A program made the translations under genes and the position numbers. Below are positions 54,179 to 63,373 of a DNA stretch of 64,000 bases, one piece after another; the first letter of the stretch is position 1, and each line of letters opens with the position of its first letter. Source of the DNA: Bacteroidaceae bacterium (GTDB lineage Bacteria > Bacteroidota > Bacteroidia > Bacteroidales > Bacteroidaceae); the NCBI GenBank assembly GCA_017503645.1, contig JAFVSR010000014.1:16514-80513 (forward strand). Direction: 5' to 3'. The notes below the pieces were generated by a model that worked only from the letters and a program-made list of their open reading frames with translations, ran no database searches and was not told the origin of the DNA.

Positions 54179-55900
54179 ATGAAAAAGATATCATCACTTC
54201 TATTATTTGCATTCCTGCTTGCAAGTTGCTACGAAGATAAGGGCAACTACGACTACAAGCTGGACTCAATGAACACCATATCATCGGTAACCTTCTCGCC
54301 ATCGATAGCAGTGACGGCTGAAGGCAATACCATTGAGGTGCAGCAAGCCTTAGATGAAGAGGATAAGACTCGCCGCGTTGATGCTGTTTTAGAGCAATCA
54401 CTCGCATCAAACCTCGACGACCTCGATTTCTATTGGTGCAGGTCATACACCGACGAAGATGGCAACAACATAAAGGACACAATAGAGACCAAAGGCTATC
54501 TCGAGTTCGACCTGCCCGTAGGCAAACCTATGGCATACAACATATTCCTGCACATATACGACAAAACAACAACACTGTCGCACTATTCGTCGTTCAAGCT
54601 AAAGACACGCCCTGTATTCAAAAACAGCCTTTTTGTATTGCACGGCGAGGAGGGCAAACGCCAACTCGGCAACATAGAGGTTATTGGCAACGAAACAAAG
54701 ATATATACCGATGTTAAAACCGTTACCAAGGACAATAACCACTACGAGAATGCCGTAGGACTCGGGTATAGCACATATCTTAACATTCCCGATAACCTCG
54801 CCAACATTGGAGAGACACGCGTGCTCACCTTGTTTGGCAACAACGGTGAGACAATGACCTACGAGCCTTTTGGTATGAAAGTCAAATATACCTCAGCGCA
54901 AGTATTCAAACCCCAAAGCGACAATTTCTCATTCAAGAAACTGTTGCAGACGGGTGACCCCTCGAACTACACGCAGTATAAGATTGTGCTCACAGACGAC
55001 GGCCAAGCATACATTGGCAACTATGTACACGCACTATACAAGCCCGGATATGCTTGCGAGAACAATCCCGACTTGGAACACGAAACCGACTATGAGATTA
55101 CAGCCGCCACAATCACCCATAACCGTTTCCTTATGTGGGACGCAAAGAACAACCGTTTCCTCTATGCAGCAAAAGAGGATGCAGGATTTGCGGACAACGA
55201 GGCCGCTGCCATCAAGCCCAGCCTTGCATCGGCGAACCCCGTGCTCGACGCAAACGTAAAGTTCCAGGCATTGCAAAAATCGCCCGAGGGGATGACTGCC
55301 GTATTGGGATATATCAACTATCGCGACAGCTACGACCAGCAGAACCCCTATTTCATCTTCAAAGACGAAACAACGGGCGACTACTATCGATACGAACTGC
55401 TTATGCAGAACATAGGCGACGGCAGCAAGGCCAAACGCATAGGCGAGGATGATGAAAAGGAAAAGCTATCGGCATATACTATTGTGAGCGAGAAGAGACT
55501 CGCGGGCCTCACCCCCACCGACGCATCATCCATAACATATAACTCGCATTTCACTACAAGCAACCTCTTCTTTGTCGAGGGAAATACCGTATATCGCTAC
55601 AACGTGCAGAACGGCGACAAGTTTGCAGTATATGAAGCACCGAATGGCTATAACATAACAAAAATCAAGTTCCGCACAGAGGATAACTCCGCATTCAGCG
55701 ACGACCTTGGACTACACCTGAATATCGTAATGTATAACGGTGCAAACGGTGCTATCGGCGAGATAAAGTTCAATACTGCGGCCGATGTGGATACCGACTA
55801 TGCACCACTCTTCTATGACAAAGACGATAATGGCAATAAGTGGGGCGAAATAGAGGATATACAGTTTGTGAATGAGTATGTGTACAAAGCGATCTATTAA
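54179..55900 (+). CDS. PKD-like family lipoprotein
   Basis: A 573-residue lipoprotein (lipobox LLASCYEDKGNYDYK, Cys17). The CYEDKGNYDY start is distinctive for the Bacteroidota PKD-like family placed next to DUF4843 genes. A beta-sandwich segment (about 35-170) is followed by a domain with possible beta-propeller character. Probably part of the outer-membrane complex with SusC and SusD. The catalytic or binding role is unknown. Confidence 0.8.
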   Translation: MKKISSLLLFAFLLASCYEDKGNYDYKLDSMNTISSVTFSPSIAVTAEGNTIEVQQALDEEDKTRRVDAVLEQSLASNLDDLDFYWCRSYTDEDGNNIKDTIETKGYLEFDLPVGKPMAYNIFLHIYDKTTTLSHYSSFKLKTRPVFKNSLFVLHGEEGKRQLGNIEVIGNETKIYTDVKTVTKDNNHYENAVGLGYSTYLNIPDNLANIGETRVLTLFGNNGETMTYEPFGMKVKYTSAQVFKPQSDNFSFKKLLQTGDPSNYTQYKIVLTDDGQAYIGNYVHALYKPGYACENNPDLEHETDYEITAATITHNRFLMWDAKNNRFLYAAKEDAGFADNEAAAIKPSLASANPVLDANVKFQALQKSPEGMTAVLGYINYRDSYDQQNPYFIFKDETTGDYYRYELLMQNIGDGSKAKRIGEDDEKEKLSAYTIVSEKRLAGLTPTDASSITYNSHFTTSNLFFVEGNTVYRYNVQNGDKFAVYEAPNGYNITKIKFRTEDNSAFSDDLGLHLNIVMYNGANGAIGEIKFNTAADVDTDYAPLFYDKDDNGNKWGEIEDIQFVNEYVYKAIY

Positions 55901-55945
55901 GAAAAACCACCTTTTACTGATATTTAACAACATAAACCAGACAAT

Positions 55946-57043
55946 ATGAAAAAGAGTCTTTTTTTCACACTGCTTATGCTCTGTTGCACAATAATGCAGA
56001 TACAAGCAGAAGAAACTATAATAAAAGGAAAGGTCAAGGATATAAAGAAAGGGCGCCTGCATATGCTTGCACGCACAGGAGAGGAAAAAACCGACACCAT
56101 TGGCAGTTGCGAGGTAAAGAAGGGTAAATTCGTGCTAAAGACAACAATGGCAGAGCCGATGCTCACACAAATAGTATTGGAAGGCTATTCGGGCGGTTTC
56201 ACCCTGTTTGCCGAGCCCGGTGAAACATACACCGCACTCCTGAGCAACGACAAAGACTACTACATCAAAGGTGGCAAACTGAACGATGCCTACACCACAC
56301 ACATTGCCGTGTCCGACTCGCTACGTGCAGTGATAACCACCCTGCAGCAGAGATACGACTCGTTGCGTGCAGGCAGAAAGTTCCGCAGTGCAAGCCTTGT
56401 CAACGACTCATTGCGACGCAATCAAGAGCAGCTAAGAGAGATTACACAAGCCTTCCTCGGCAGCAACGACAACATAATATCGGCATACACGATATACTCG
56501 AACATAGAGATGCGCGGTTCGGGGTTGCAAGAGACTAAAGGAATGTACGCTGCATTGGGCGAAGGAGCAAAAGCCAGCCAATACGGCCGTATGATAAAAG
56601 AGCGCATTGACCGCCTGGAAAAGACCGAGGGAGGAGCCAAAGCCCCCGATTTTACCCTCGAGGATATCAATGGCAACCAGGTAACAATGAGCGCCGTAAA
56701 AGGCAAAATAAAAATCATCGACTTCTGGGCAAGCTGGTGCGGGCCCTGCCGTATGAACAACCCCGCCCTGCGTAAGCTATACGAAGAGTACCACAGCAAA
56801 GGCCTGGAGGTTATAGGCGTGTCGCTCGACAACAAAAAGGCCAACTGGCAGATGGCAGTGGAGAAAGATGCACTCACGTGGATAAACGTATCGTCGCTCA
56901 AAGGCTGGAAATGCGATGTGGCCAAGCAGTACAACGTAACAAGCATCCCTGCCCTGTTTGTCCTCGACGAGAACAACAACATAATAGCCACCGGCCTACG
57001 CGGCGAGCAGCTAAAGAATTTCATTCAGGAACGTTTGAAATAA
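55946..57043 (+). CDS. TlpA-family thioredoxin-fold protein, CGPC active site
   Basis: A 365-residue exported protein: signal peptide, DUF4369-like N-terminal domain (about 22-120), helical linker and a C-terminal thioredoxin domain with IIDFWASWCGPCRMNN (C265-G-P-C268) and the cis-Pro segment TSIPALFVLDENN. It should be an active periplasmic or surface thiol-disulfide reductase. First of three tandem paralogues and the one with the most standard active site. Confidence 0.92.
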   Translation: MKKSLFFTLLMLCCTIMQIQAEETIIKGKVKDIKKGRLHMLARTGEEKTDTIGSCEVKKGKFVLKTTMAEPMLTQIVLEGYSGGFTLFAEPGETYTALLSNDKDYYIKGGKLNDAYTTHIAVSDSLRAVITTLQQRYDSLRAGRKFRSASLVNDSLRRNQEQLREITQAFLGSNDNIISAYTIYSNIEMRGSGLQETKGMYAALGEGAKASQYGRMIKERIDRLEKTEGGAKAPDFTLEDINGNQVTMSAVKGKIKIIDFWASWCGPCRMNNPALRKLYEEYHSKGLEVIGVSLDNKKANWQMAVEKDALTWINVSSLKGWKCDVAKQYNVTSIPALFVLDENNNIIATGLRGEQLKNFIQERLK

Positions 57044-57088
57044 CAGGCACAAACATATTTGTAAATAATCAAATTTTACATAAACGAA

Positions 57089-58252
57089 ATGAGAAAAAAT
57101 ATTTTAATCACACTATTGCTGCTATGCACAACAATGATGCAGGCACAAGAGCAGAGGTTCACCATACGTGGTGAGCTCACAAACGACTCGCTGCGCTACA
57201 CAGCACAGAGAGTGGAGCAACTATATCTGAAACGCACAATAGACGGTGTAGAAACCACGGTTGACACAGCTACCGTTGCCAACGGCGTGTTCACCTTCAG
57301 CGGCGTCGCTCCTGCCGAGATGGAGATTTACTATATAACCGGATTCGACAACGGCAGCATACAGGTTTTTGTTGAGCCCGGAGAAATAACCGTGGGCCCT
57401 TTCGACGCAAGATTCCCGGTAGCAGCAAAAATCGGTGGTACTCCCTGCAACAATGTAATGCAAGGATACTACGATGTAAACAGCGCCTGCACCGAAACCA
57501 GCAGAGTGCGTATGAAGGAGGCTATGGCCAATGTGCCTGCCGAGATAAAAGGCGACCAAACAGCCGAGATGGCCTGGGTGTCGCCAACATTCTATGTAAA
57601 TAATCTCTATTTCAAATTAGAGATTATGAACTACATATGCGAAAACATAGAATCACCGGTAGCGCTATATATAATTAAATACTCAATGATGCCCGCATTC
57701 ACCCCCGAGGTAATTGAGGAGGTGTTCCTTAAAGCCATACCGGCAAAACTACACAAGCACAAGATGTACAAGGAAATTGTGAACGACATACGTGCTGCCA
57801 ACCTTAAAGAGGGCAATATAGCACCCGATATCAGCGGCCACACCACCGACGGCAAAGAACTTGCACTATCCGATTTTAGTGATAAATACATTCTGCTCGA
57901 CTTCTGGGCAAGCTGGTGTGCACCCTGCCGCCGCGAGTTCCCATTCCTCAAGGAGGCACTTGCATATTCCGAAAAGAACGACCGTTTTGCCGTTCTCAGC
58001 TACTCTATCGACAGTAAAGAGAAGGATTGGGTAAACTGCATAGAGAAGAACGACCTAAAGCACAAGAACTGGATACATATATCGGCTCTGAAAGGCTGGA
58101 ACAGCGAGGCTGCAAAGCTATTTAACGTACAAGGAGTTCCACACACCGTGCTCATCGGCCCCGGAGGCAAGGTAATAGGCTTTAATCTGCGTGGCGAGGA
58201 GATGGTAAAGAGAGTGAAGGCTATTATAGACGGAGAAGAACCTATCAAATAA
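57089..58252 (+). CDS. TlpA-family thioredoxin-fold protein, CAPC active site
   Basis: A 387-residue paralogue of the upstream gene with signal peptide, a DUF4369-like domain (IRGELTNDSLRY onward) and a thioredoxin domain with LLDFWASWCAPCRREFPFL (C277-A-P-C280) and the cis-Pro loop QGVPHTVLIGPGGK. The CAPC dipeptide suggests a different redox potential from CGPC. Ten bp before the third paralogue. Confidence 0.92.
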   Translation: MRKNILITLLLLCTTMMQAQEQRFTIRGELTNDSLRYTAQRVEQLYLKRTIDGVETTVDTATVANGVFTFSGVAPAEMEIYYITGFDNGSIQVFVEPGEITVGPFDARFPVAAKIGGTPCNNVMQGYYDVNSACTETSRVRMKEAMANVPAEIKGDQTAEMAWVSPTFYVNNLYFKLEIMNYICENIESPVALYIIKYSMMPAFTPEVIEEVFLKAIPAKLHKHKMYKEIVNDIRAANLKEGNIAPDISGHTTDGKELALSDFSDKYILLDFWASWCAPCRREFPFLKEALAYSEKNDRFAVLSYSIDSKEKDWVNCIEKNDLKHKNWIHISALKGWNSEAAKLFNVQGVPHTVLIGPGGKVIGFNLRGEEMVKRVKAIIDGEEPIK

Positions 58253-58261
58253 CAAAGAACT

Positions 58262-59272
58262 ATGCTTAGAAAAATAATATCAACAGCAGCACTTATTGTT
58301 GCCTGTATTGCAGTGTACGCACAAAGCACCTGCACAATAAACGGCACAATCATAGACGAGAAGTTAAGCACCGAAAAAAAAATAAAGAAGGTGTACCTCA
58401 CACGCACCAACGAACTTGGGCAACACACACAGGTGGCCACAGCAAAAGTAAAAAAAGGCAAATATACAATAGAGTATGAGCTTGCTGCCGACGAACCCGT
58501 TTTAATGTATGAAATAACCGGTTTTGGCGAAGGCAATGAGATTGAATTGTTCGTTGAGCCCGGTGAGGTTTCCGTAACAACAGCATCGGCTGCACAAGCA
58601 AGCAGCAGCACCATTGCAGGCACCCCCACAAACGACCTTTACAGCGAATACAAAGCAATCTTGAACAGAGAGCCGGCAGATGCAAAAGAGGCCATAAAAA
58701 AAGAAGCAATGTCTATAAAGTTCCTTATAGACCACAATGCCTCGCCAATGACACCGCTAATGGTAGAGCGCGTACTATTGCCAAAGTTCAGCGCAACGTA
58801 CACCGACCAGATGCTGAAGGCTATGTCGGTGCAACTGCACAAGCACCCCTACTACCAGTCATTGCGCAATAAAGTTCTTTCGAGTAATCTGAAAGTGGGT
58901 GACGAAGTGCCCGACATAACACTCCCATTGGAGAACGGCACCACAGCACACCTTGCCAACTACCGTGGCAAGTACATCGTGCTTAATTTTTGGGCAACAG
59001 GCTGTGAGAAGTCGGGCGAGATGCTTGCCCGGATGCAAGAGCTATACGATGTGATAAAGGAGAAGCAGGAACAGTTCGTTATCATCAGCTTTGCATTGGA
59101 GAGCGACATTGCCGCGTGGAAAGAGGCTATAAAGAGCAAAAATATGAGCCGTGAAGGTTGGTTGCACGCTTGTGACGGTGCAGGTGCAGTGTCACCTGCT
59201 GCACAGCTGTTCAAGGTGGAAAAGGCTCCTAAAATAGTTCTTATTGAACCCGGGGGCGCGCTGTTTCATTAG
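58262..59272 (+). CDS. TlpA-family protein with degenerate active site, frameshifted 3' end
   Basis: The 336-residue third paralogue has a signal peptide, a DUF4369-like domain and a thioredoxin-like domain in which the active site reads NFWATGCEKSGE: the first Cys (C248) is kept, the second is Ser251. It cannot form the usual disulfide. The reading frame stops at 59270-59272, just after IEPGGALFH. Adding one base to the G5 run at 59252-59256 would continue the frame to 59352 with a natural C-terminus, so the 3' end is probably frameshifted or the assembly has a homopolymer error. Confidence 0.85.
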   Translation: MLRKIISTAALIVACIAVYAQSTCTINGTIIDEKLSTEKKIKKVYLTRTNELGQHTQVATAKVKKGKYTIEYELAADEPVLMYEITGFGEGNEIELFVEPGEVSVTTASAAQASSSTIAGTPTNDLYSEYKAILNREPADAKEAIKKEAMSIKFLIDHNASPMTPLMVERVLLPKFSATYTDQMLKAMSVQLHKHPYYQSLRNKVLSSNLKVGDEVPDITLPLENGTTAHLANYRGKYIVLNFWATGCEKSGEMLARMQELYDVIKEKQEQFVIISFALESDIAAWKEAIKSKNMSREGWLHACDGAGAVSPAAQLFKVEKAPKIVLIEPGGALFH

Positions 59273-59352
59273 ATATGGAAACAGACGAGGTTATTATGCG
59301 AGTTGAGCAGATTCTTGCAGGCGAGCTCTACTACTTGGACAACCAAGAGTAA
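59252..59352 (+). other. frameshift at G5 run and orphaned C-terminal tail of the third TlpA gene
   Basis: With six Gs instead of five, the protein would read IEPGGRAVSLDMETDEV and go on through IMRVEQILAGELYY to a TAA at 59350-59352, adding about 30 residues that resemble a normal TlpA-like C-terminal helix. The tail has no start codon of its own with a plausible context. It may be mutation, slippage-mediated expression or a sequencing artefact. Confidence 0.7.
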
Positions 59353-59378
59353 TTTCTCAAGTACATAAACACAAAAAC

Positions 59379-59416
59379 AATTAAGGCTGCAAACACCACG
59401 GTTTGCAGCCTTAATT
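59379..59416. terminator. bidirectional terminator after the TlpA operon
   Basis: A perfect 16-bp stem (59379-59394 with 59401-59416) and 6-nt loop lie between the + strand TlpA genes and the convergent - strand Ig-like protein gene, with A-rich sequence on one side and T-rich on the other. Confidence 0.85.
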
Positions 59417-59439
59417 ATGTTTATCAATTTGTTATTTCA

Positions 59440-61044
59440 TCACTTAACCACCTTAACACCGTTTACGATGTAAATACCGGGAGTTGTAATGCTCTTAACA
59501 CGACGGCCTGTAAGGTCGTAAATAACCTGCTCGCCATCCTCGGCCTCAACACCGTCGATACCTGTTTCAGGGGCGGCACTTATAGTCCACACGAGTGTGC
59601 CCTCACAGCTGCCCTGTGCATTCCATCGAGTATTTTCATAACCCCACTCGTCGATATATTTTTCTGCTCCATAGCTTAAAATGATATCAGAGAGGTCCAA
59701 AACATAACGGCCCTCGGCTGTGATAGGTGTAGATGCATATCCATAACCGTCCCATACTGCATTTGCGACATACTCAATCTTGTTACTCAAGGTATAGCTT
59801 ACATTACTTGTAAGAGTATATTCATTTACTCCATCGGTTATTTTAATCTCGCGAGAAATCTCTTGCCAATCCTTCTGTGCAAGTATCACATTTTGGTTGA
59901 ACTCAATGATAATTTTGTCGAGCTGCTCTACTGTACCTGCTGCAGGAGTAATGCTGACAATCTCCAAAGGAAGAAGATTGAATGTGTAAAGCTCCACGCC
60001 AACCTCGCGCGACTCGTTCTCTACTCCGTCCATTTTGAACATACCTGCGGGGATAACAAATGTGTAAAGGCCCTCCTCGGTAAGCGCAATGTCGAAGGCT
60101 ACAATAATGCTGCCTTCAATAATCTGGGCTGTACCTGCAGCTTCGCCACCACCGGGCAAGTACACCATAACGGGCGCGGCACCCTCAACCAATTCCACAT
60201 TACTTACGTTCTTAAAACCGATAGCAAGGCCGGGAATCTCCTTAACGCGGTTTTCGTCGTCGTAATTTGTGTAGAACGAAGGAGTCAAATCTTGAATGGT
60301 AATTGTTTGTGTACTATAATTGTTAATACCATTGGCGCTTACAAAAATTCCTTGAGGTATAGCCAAATCATACATTCCTGAAGCTGTAATAGGCTCTGCC
60401 AACTCCAATGTAACACTCTTTTTGTCCTCGCTTAAAGTAAATTCACTCTTTGTGAACCACGAATTCATATAGTACATATCCCAAATGGTCAAACCCTGCT
60501 CAGGCATATTCACGTCTACAATCTCCTCCTCGAAAGTAATTTCCACCTTCTCGAGTTTGTCTGTAGTTTTAGGAGAACAACCAACAACATCGAATGTAGA
60601 AGTAATAGAGAATGTATATGTATGCTCGGCAAACACATCACCATCAACACTTGTTATGCAACCGGCAGGAATAGTATATGTGTATGTACCGGGAGTCTCA
60701 ATATATTGAGGCTGCAGTTCCTCTTTGCCATCTTTGCCGGGGACAAGTTTTTGCTCGAATTCAAGCACAGCCGTATTGGGTTCCCAATCATACACTTGTG
60801 CGTTTGCAATCTTTACTACCTCCTGTGTTGTGGTGTTTACAACATCAATACCACCCTCGGGAAGTGTTACGGTAATATCCTTGGAAAAAGAGATACGGAT
60901 ATTATACACCATAGTCTCAGGTTTTTCACTATTGGGATAAACCGTAGGGGAGTTAAAATCTGCTATTTCCTGAGAAACAGCCACAGATGTTCCAAGCATA
61001 AAGAACATCGAGAAGAATAGAAAAGTAAATTTTCTCATAGACAT
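59440..61044 (-). CDS. secreted Ig-like repeat protein with C-terminal sorting-like tail
   Basis: A 534-residue exported protein. ATG 61044 (or 61038) gives a signal peptide, MRKFTFLFFSMFFMLGTSVAVSQ cut here to FTFLFFSMFFMLG; a longer in-frame start at 61209 is not credible. Four beta-sandwich units of 80-110 residues follow, most closing with a G-x-Y-x-x-x-IP-x-G pattern (GTYTYTIPAGC, GMYDLAIPQGIF, GLYTFVIPAGMF), like bacterial Ig-like domains. The end has YDLTGRRVKSITTPGIYIVN followed by GVKVVK, a C-terminal domain resembling type IX secretion/sorting tails. Possible adhesin or surface protein. Confidence 0.75.
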   Translation of the reverse strand: MSMRKFTFLFFSMFFMLGTSVAVSQEIADFNSPTVYPNSEKPETMVYNIRISFSKDITVTLPEGGIDVVNTTTQEVVKIANAQVYDWEPNTAVLEFEQKLVPGKDGKEELQPQYIETPGTYTYTIPAGCITSVDGDVFAEHTYTFSITSTFDVVGCSPKTTDKLEKVEITFEEEIVDVNMPEQGLTIWDMYYMNSWFTKSEFTLSEDKKSVTLELAEPITASGMYDLAIPQGIFVSANGINNYSTQTITIQDLTPSFYTNYDDENRVKEIPGLAIGFKNVSNVELVEGAAPVMVYLPGGGEAAGTAQIIEGSIIVAFDIALTEEGLYTFVIPAGMFKMDGVENESREVGVELYTFNLLPLEIVSITPAAGTVEQLDKIIIEFNQNVILAQKDWQEISREIKITDGVNEYTLTSNVSYTLSNKIEYVANAVWDGYGYASTPITAEGRYVLDLSDIILSYGAEKYIDEWGYENTRWNAQGSCEGTLVWTISAAPETGIDGVEAEDGEQVIYDLTGRRVKSITTPGIYIVNGVKVVK

Positions 61045-61211
61045 AATTTTGTTTAGTGAATAATAATTTTTATATTTTAGTGTGCGAATATAGCTTAAAA
61101 AAATGTTTATTAGCCCATTTTGCATTGATAAAATCGCATTTCGTGTTAAATCTTTGTAAAAAATAGAATACAAAGCCTGAAAAGTCTCCCGGAAGGCATA
61201 TTTCAGCATAC

Positions 61212-61263
61212 TATGAAAGACAAAGATGAGCGGCTCAACAGCCGCTCATCTTTGTCTTTCATA
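61212..61263 (-). terminator. 24-bp stem terminator of glf
   Basis: A perfect 24-bp inverted repeat (61212-61235 with 61240-61263) with a 4-nt loop begins 3 bp after the glf stop codon on the minus strand. The A-rich outer arm gives a terminal T-rich stem in the glf transcript. It also insulates glf from the Ig-like protein gene downstream. Confidence 0.88.
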
Positions 61264-61266
61264 TAT

Positions 61267-62379
61267 TTACTCATTTACACTACGCCATAAAGCAAGAGCG
61301 GCCTCCACCGTATCATCCATATCGGCATATGTATATTGTGCCAAACGGCCGCCAAACAGTACACCGTCGCAAGCGGCAGCAAGTTCCTTATACTTTAGAT
61401 ACATTGCCGAATTGCGACTGTTGTTCACCGGATAATATGGAACCTTGCCATCCTCATAATCATCGGGGTATTCATATGTAACCACCGTATATGGCGAAAC
61501 AGCACTTTCAAAATGCTTGTGCTCTATCACGCGGGTGTACGGAACCTCACGCTCCGAGTAGTTTATCACCGCCGAGCCCTGGAAATTCTCCTCGGCAAGC
61601 AGTCGGGTGTCGAAACGCAAGCTGCGGTAGTCGAGACGCCCGAATCGGTAATCGAAATATTGGTCTATGCAACCTGTGAAGAGCACCTTGTGGGCCACGG
61701 CATCCCACTTTTCGCGGGCGGCGAAATAGTCGGTGTCGAGCAACACCTCAACACCCGACAACAAGGCATCTATCAACTTGTTGTATCCGCCAATGGGCAC
61801 ACCCTGATAGCTGTCATTGAAATAGTTATTGTCGTATGTGAACCTGAACGGAATGCGCTTAATGATAAATGGTGGGAGTTCAGTGGCAGCCATACCCCAC
61901 TGCTTCTCGGTATAGCCCTTAATGAAACGCTCATATATATCCTTGCCACAGAGGGTAAGCGCCTGCTCTTCCAGATTGGCCGGCTCGGTAATGGCCGCAT
62001 ATTCGGCACGTTGCTCTGCAATTTTGGCTTGCGCCTCGGCCGGAGTTTTTACACCCCATAACGTGTAAAAGGTGTTCATATTGAAAGGCAAGTTATAGAG
62101 CTTGTCTTTGTAGCAGACCATAGGGGTGTTGGTAAAGCGATTGAAAGGAACGAGATTGTTCACATAATCCCACACCTCTTTATTCGACGTGTGAAAAATA
62201 TGCGCACCATACTTGTGCACATTGATACCCTCAACTAAGTCGCAATAGATATTGCCACCCGTGTGGGAACGCTGTTCTATCACAAGACAACGCTTTCCGG
62301 CCTTTTTTGCTTCGCAAGCAAACACTGCGCCAAAAAGCCCCGCACCAACTATCAAATAATCATACTGTTTCGCATTCAT
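61267..62379 (-). CDS. glf: UDP-galactopyranose mutase
   Basis: Glf converts UDP-galactopyranose to UDP-galactofuranose using reduced FAD, supplying Galf for surface polysaccharide. The 370-residue protein starts DYLIVGAGLFGAVFA (FAD-binding GxGxxG), has IEQRSHTGGNIY, the HKYGAHIFHTSNKEVWDY motif and later YTEKQWG, NRYTKIFEHK-like YTRVIEHKHF and EYPD..YYPV blocks of the family. ATG 62379 is preferred to an in-frame start at 62469. It is the only sugar-nucleotide conversion gene in the window; it lies 17 kb from the capsule locus. Confidence 0.95.
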   Translation of the reverse strand: MNAKQYDYLIVGAGLFGAVFACEAKKAGKRCLVIEQRSHTGGNIYCDLVEGINVHKYGAHIFHTSNKEVWDYVNNLVPFNRFTNTPMVCYKDKLYNLPFNMNTFYTLWGVKTPAEAQAKIAEQRAEYAAITEPANLEEQALTLCGKDIYERFIKGYTEKQWGMAATELPPFIIKRIPFRFTYDNNYFNDSYQGVPIGGYNKLIDALLSGVEVLLDTDYFAAREKWDAVAHKVLFTGCIDQYFDYRFGRLDYRSLRFDTRLLAEENFQGSAVINYSEREVPYTRVIEHKHFESAVSPYTVVTYEYPDDYEDGKVPYYPVNNSRNSAMYLKYKELAAACDGVLFGGRLAQYTYADMDDTVEAALALWRSVNE

Positions 62380-62405
62380 CGAGTCACAGTTTTTAGTATT
62401 TGCCA

Positions 62406-62437
62406 CAAATGTAATATAAAAAACTTTGATTTTGAAA
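62406..62437 (-). promoter_or_regulatory. candidate promoter of glf
   Basis: On the minus strand, TACATTTG (62413-62406) matches the -7 consensus fully, with TTTC (62437-62434) 20 bp upstream as a -33 variant. It faces away from the nucleotidyltransferase gene. Confidence 0.55.
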
Positions 62438-62540
62438 AAAGCCGACATAATTTGGTTATTTTGGCACATTTATAACTACATCAGTGCCAAAAAGGGGAAT
62501 TTTGTACACTACACAGGGAGCACTTTACAAATATTATCAC

Positions 62541-62548
62541 TAAATTTG
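62541..62548 (+). promoter_or_regulatory. candidate -7 element of the nucleotidyltransferase gene
   Basis: TAAATTTG at 62541-62548 matches the -7 consensus 18 bp before ATG 62567. No TTTG was found at the expected -33 distance, so the promoter call is partial. Confidence 0.4.
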
Positions 62549-62566
62549 CTAAATAGAACATATAAT

Positions 62567-63373
62567 ATGAAGGCTATGATATTTGCGGCAGGGCTCGGCA
62601 CAAGGCTCAAACCCATCACCGACACCCTGCCAAAGGCACTTGTTCCCGTGTGCGGGAAACCACTTTTGGAGCACGTTGCACGCAAACTGCTTGCAAGCGG
62701 CATAAACGAAGCCGTGGTGAACATACACTATTTTGCCGATAAAATCGAGGAGTGGGCCGCCAACCAGCCCTGGATAGTGAGCAACCGCGAGGAGCTTACC
62801 GGCGGTAAGATGCTCTTTGAACTGAGTGATGAACGCGGGCTGCTGCTTGAAACCGGTGGCGCCGTGTTGCACGCCCGCAAACAGCTGCAAGGGTGCGGCA
62901 GATTCCTAATACACAACGTGGATATTCTTTCGAGCTGCGACATAGAGTGGTTTGCATCGCAAGTGCGCGACGAGGCCATTGCCAGCCTGCTCGTGAGCAA
63001 CCGCCCCACCACCCGATTCCTTCTCTTTAACCCACAGGATATGCGCCTTGTGGGATGGATGAACACCGACACAGGCGACTACCACGTGACATCGCCCCAA
63101 ATAAATCCCAAGGAGTGCCGTGCACTCGCCTTCTCGGGCATACACATATTGAGCGACAAAGTGCTCGACCTTATGCAAGAGTACGTCAAAGAGAAAGAGC
63201 TGCCTGCCGACGAGCAGAAAGGCACCCGCTTCCCCATAATGAGTTTCTATATGTGGGCCGCGGCACGCTACCCCATATACGGAGTGGAGGCAGAGAACCT
63301 TGAATTCATAGACGTGGGCAAACTCGACGCATTGAAACCCGCCGAGGAGTTTGTGATGCGCAGCAATATATAG
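62567..63373 (+). CDS. sugar-1-phosphate nucleotidyltransferase (MurU/HddC-like)
   Basis: A 268-residue NTP_transferase-family protein that activates a sugar 1-phosphate with a nucleotide. It starts MIFAAGLGTRLKPITDTLPK, the GxGTRxxP-loop with K23 of PKAL, has a middle HNVDILSSCD metal-binding Asp segment and a C-terminal EFIDVGKLDAL. Short length suits MurU (MurNAc-1-P) or mannose-1-P type enzymes; the sugar cannot be fixed. ATG 62567 is selected from context; an upstream start at 62426 would overlap the glf promoter and add non-family residues. It stands alone. Confidence 0.88.
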   Translation: MKAMIFAAGLGTRLKPITDTLPKALVPVCGKPLLEHVARKLLASGINEAVVNIHYFADKIEEWAANQPWIVSNREELTGGKMLFELSDERGLLLETGGAVLHARKQLQGCGRFLIHNVDILSSCDIEWFASQVRDEAIASLLVSNRPTTRFLLFNPQDMRLVGWMNTDTGDYHVTSPQINPKECRALAFSGIHILSDKVLDLMQEYVKEKELPADEQKGTRFPIMSFYMWAAARYPIYGVEAENLEFIDVGKLDALKPAEEFVMRSNI

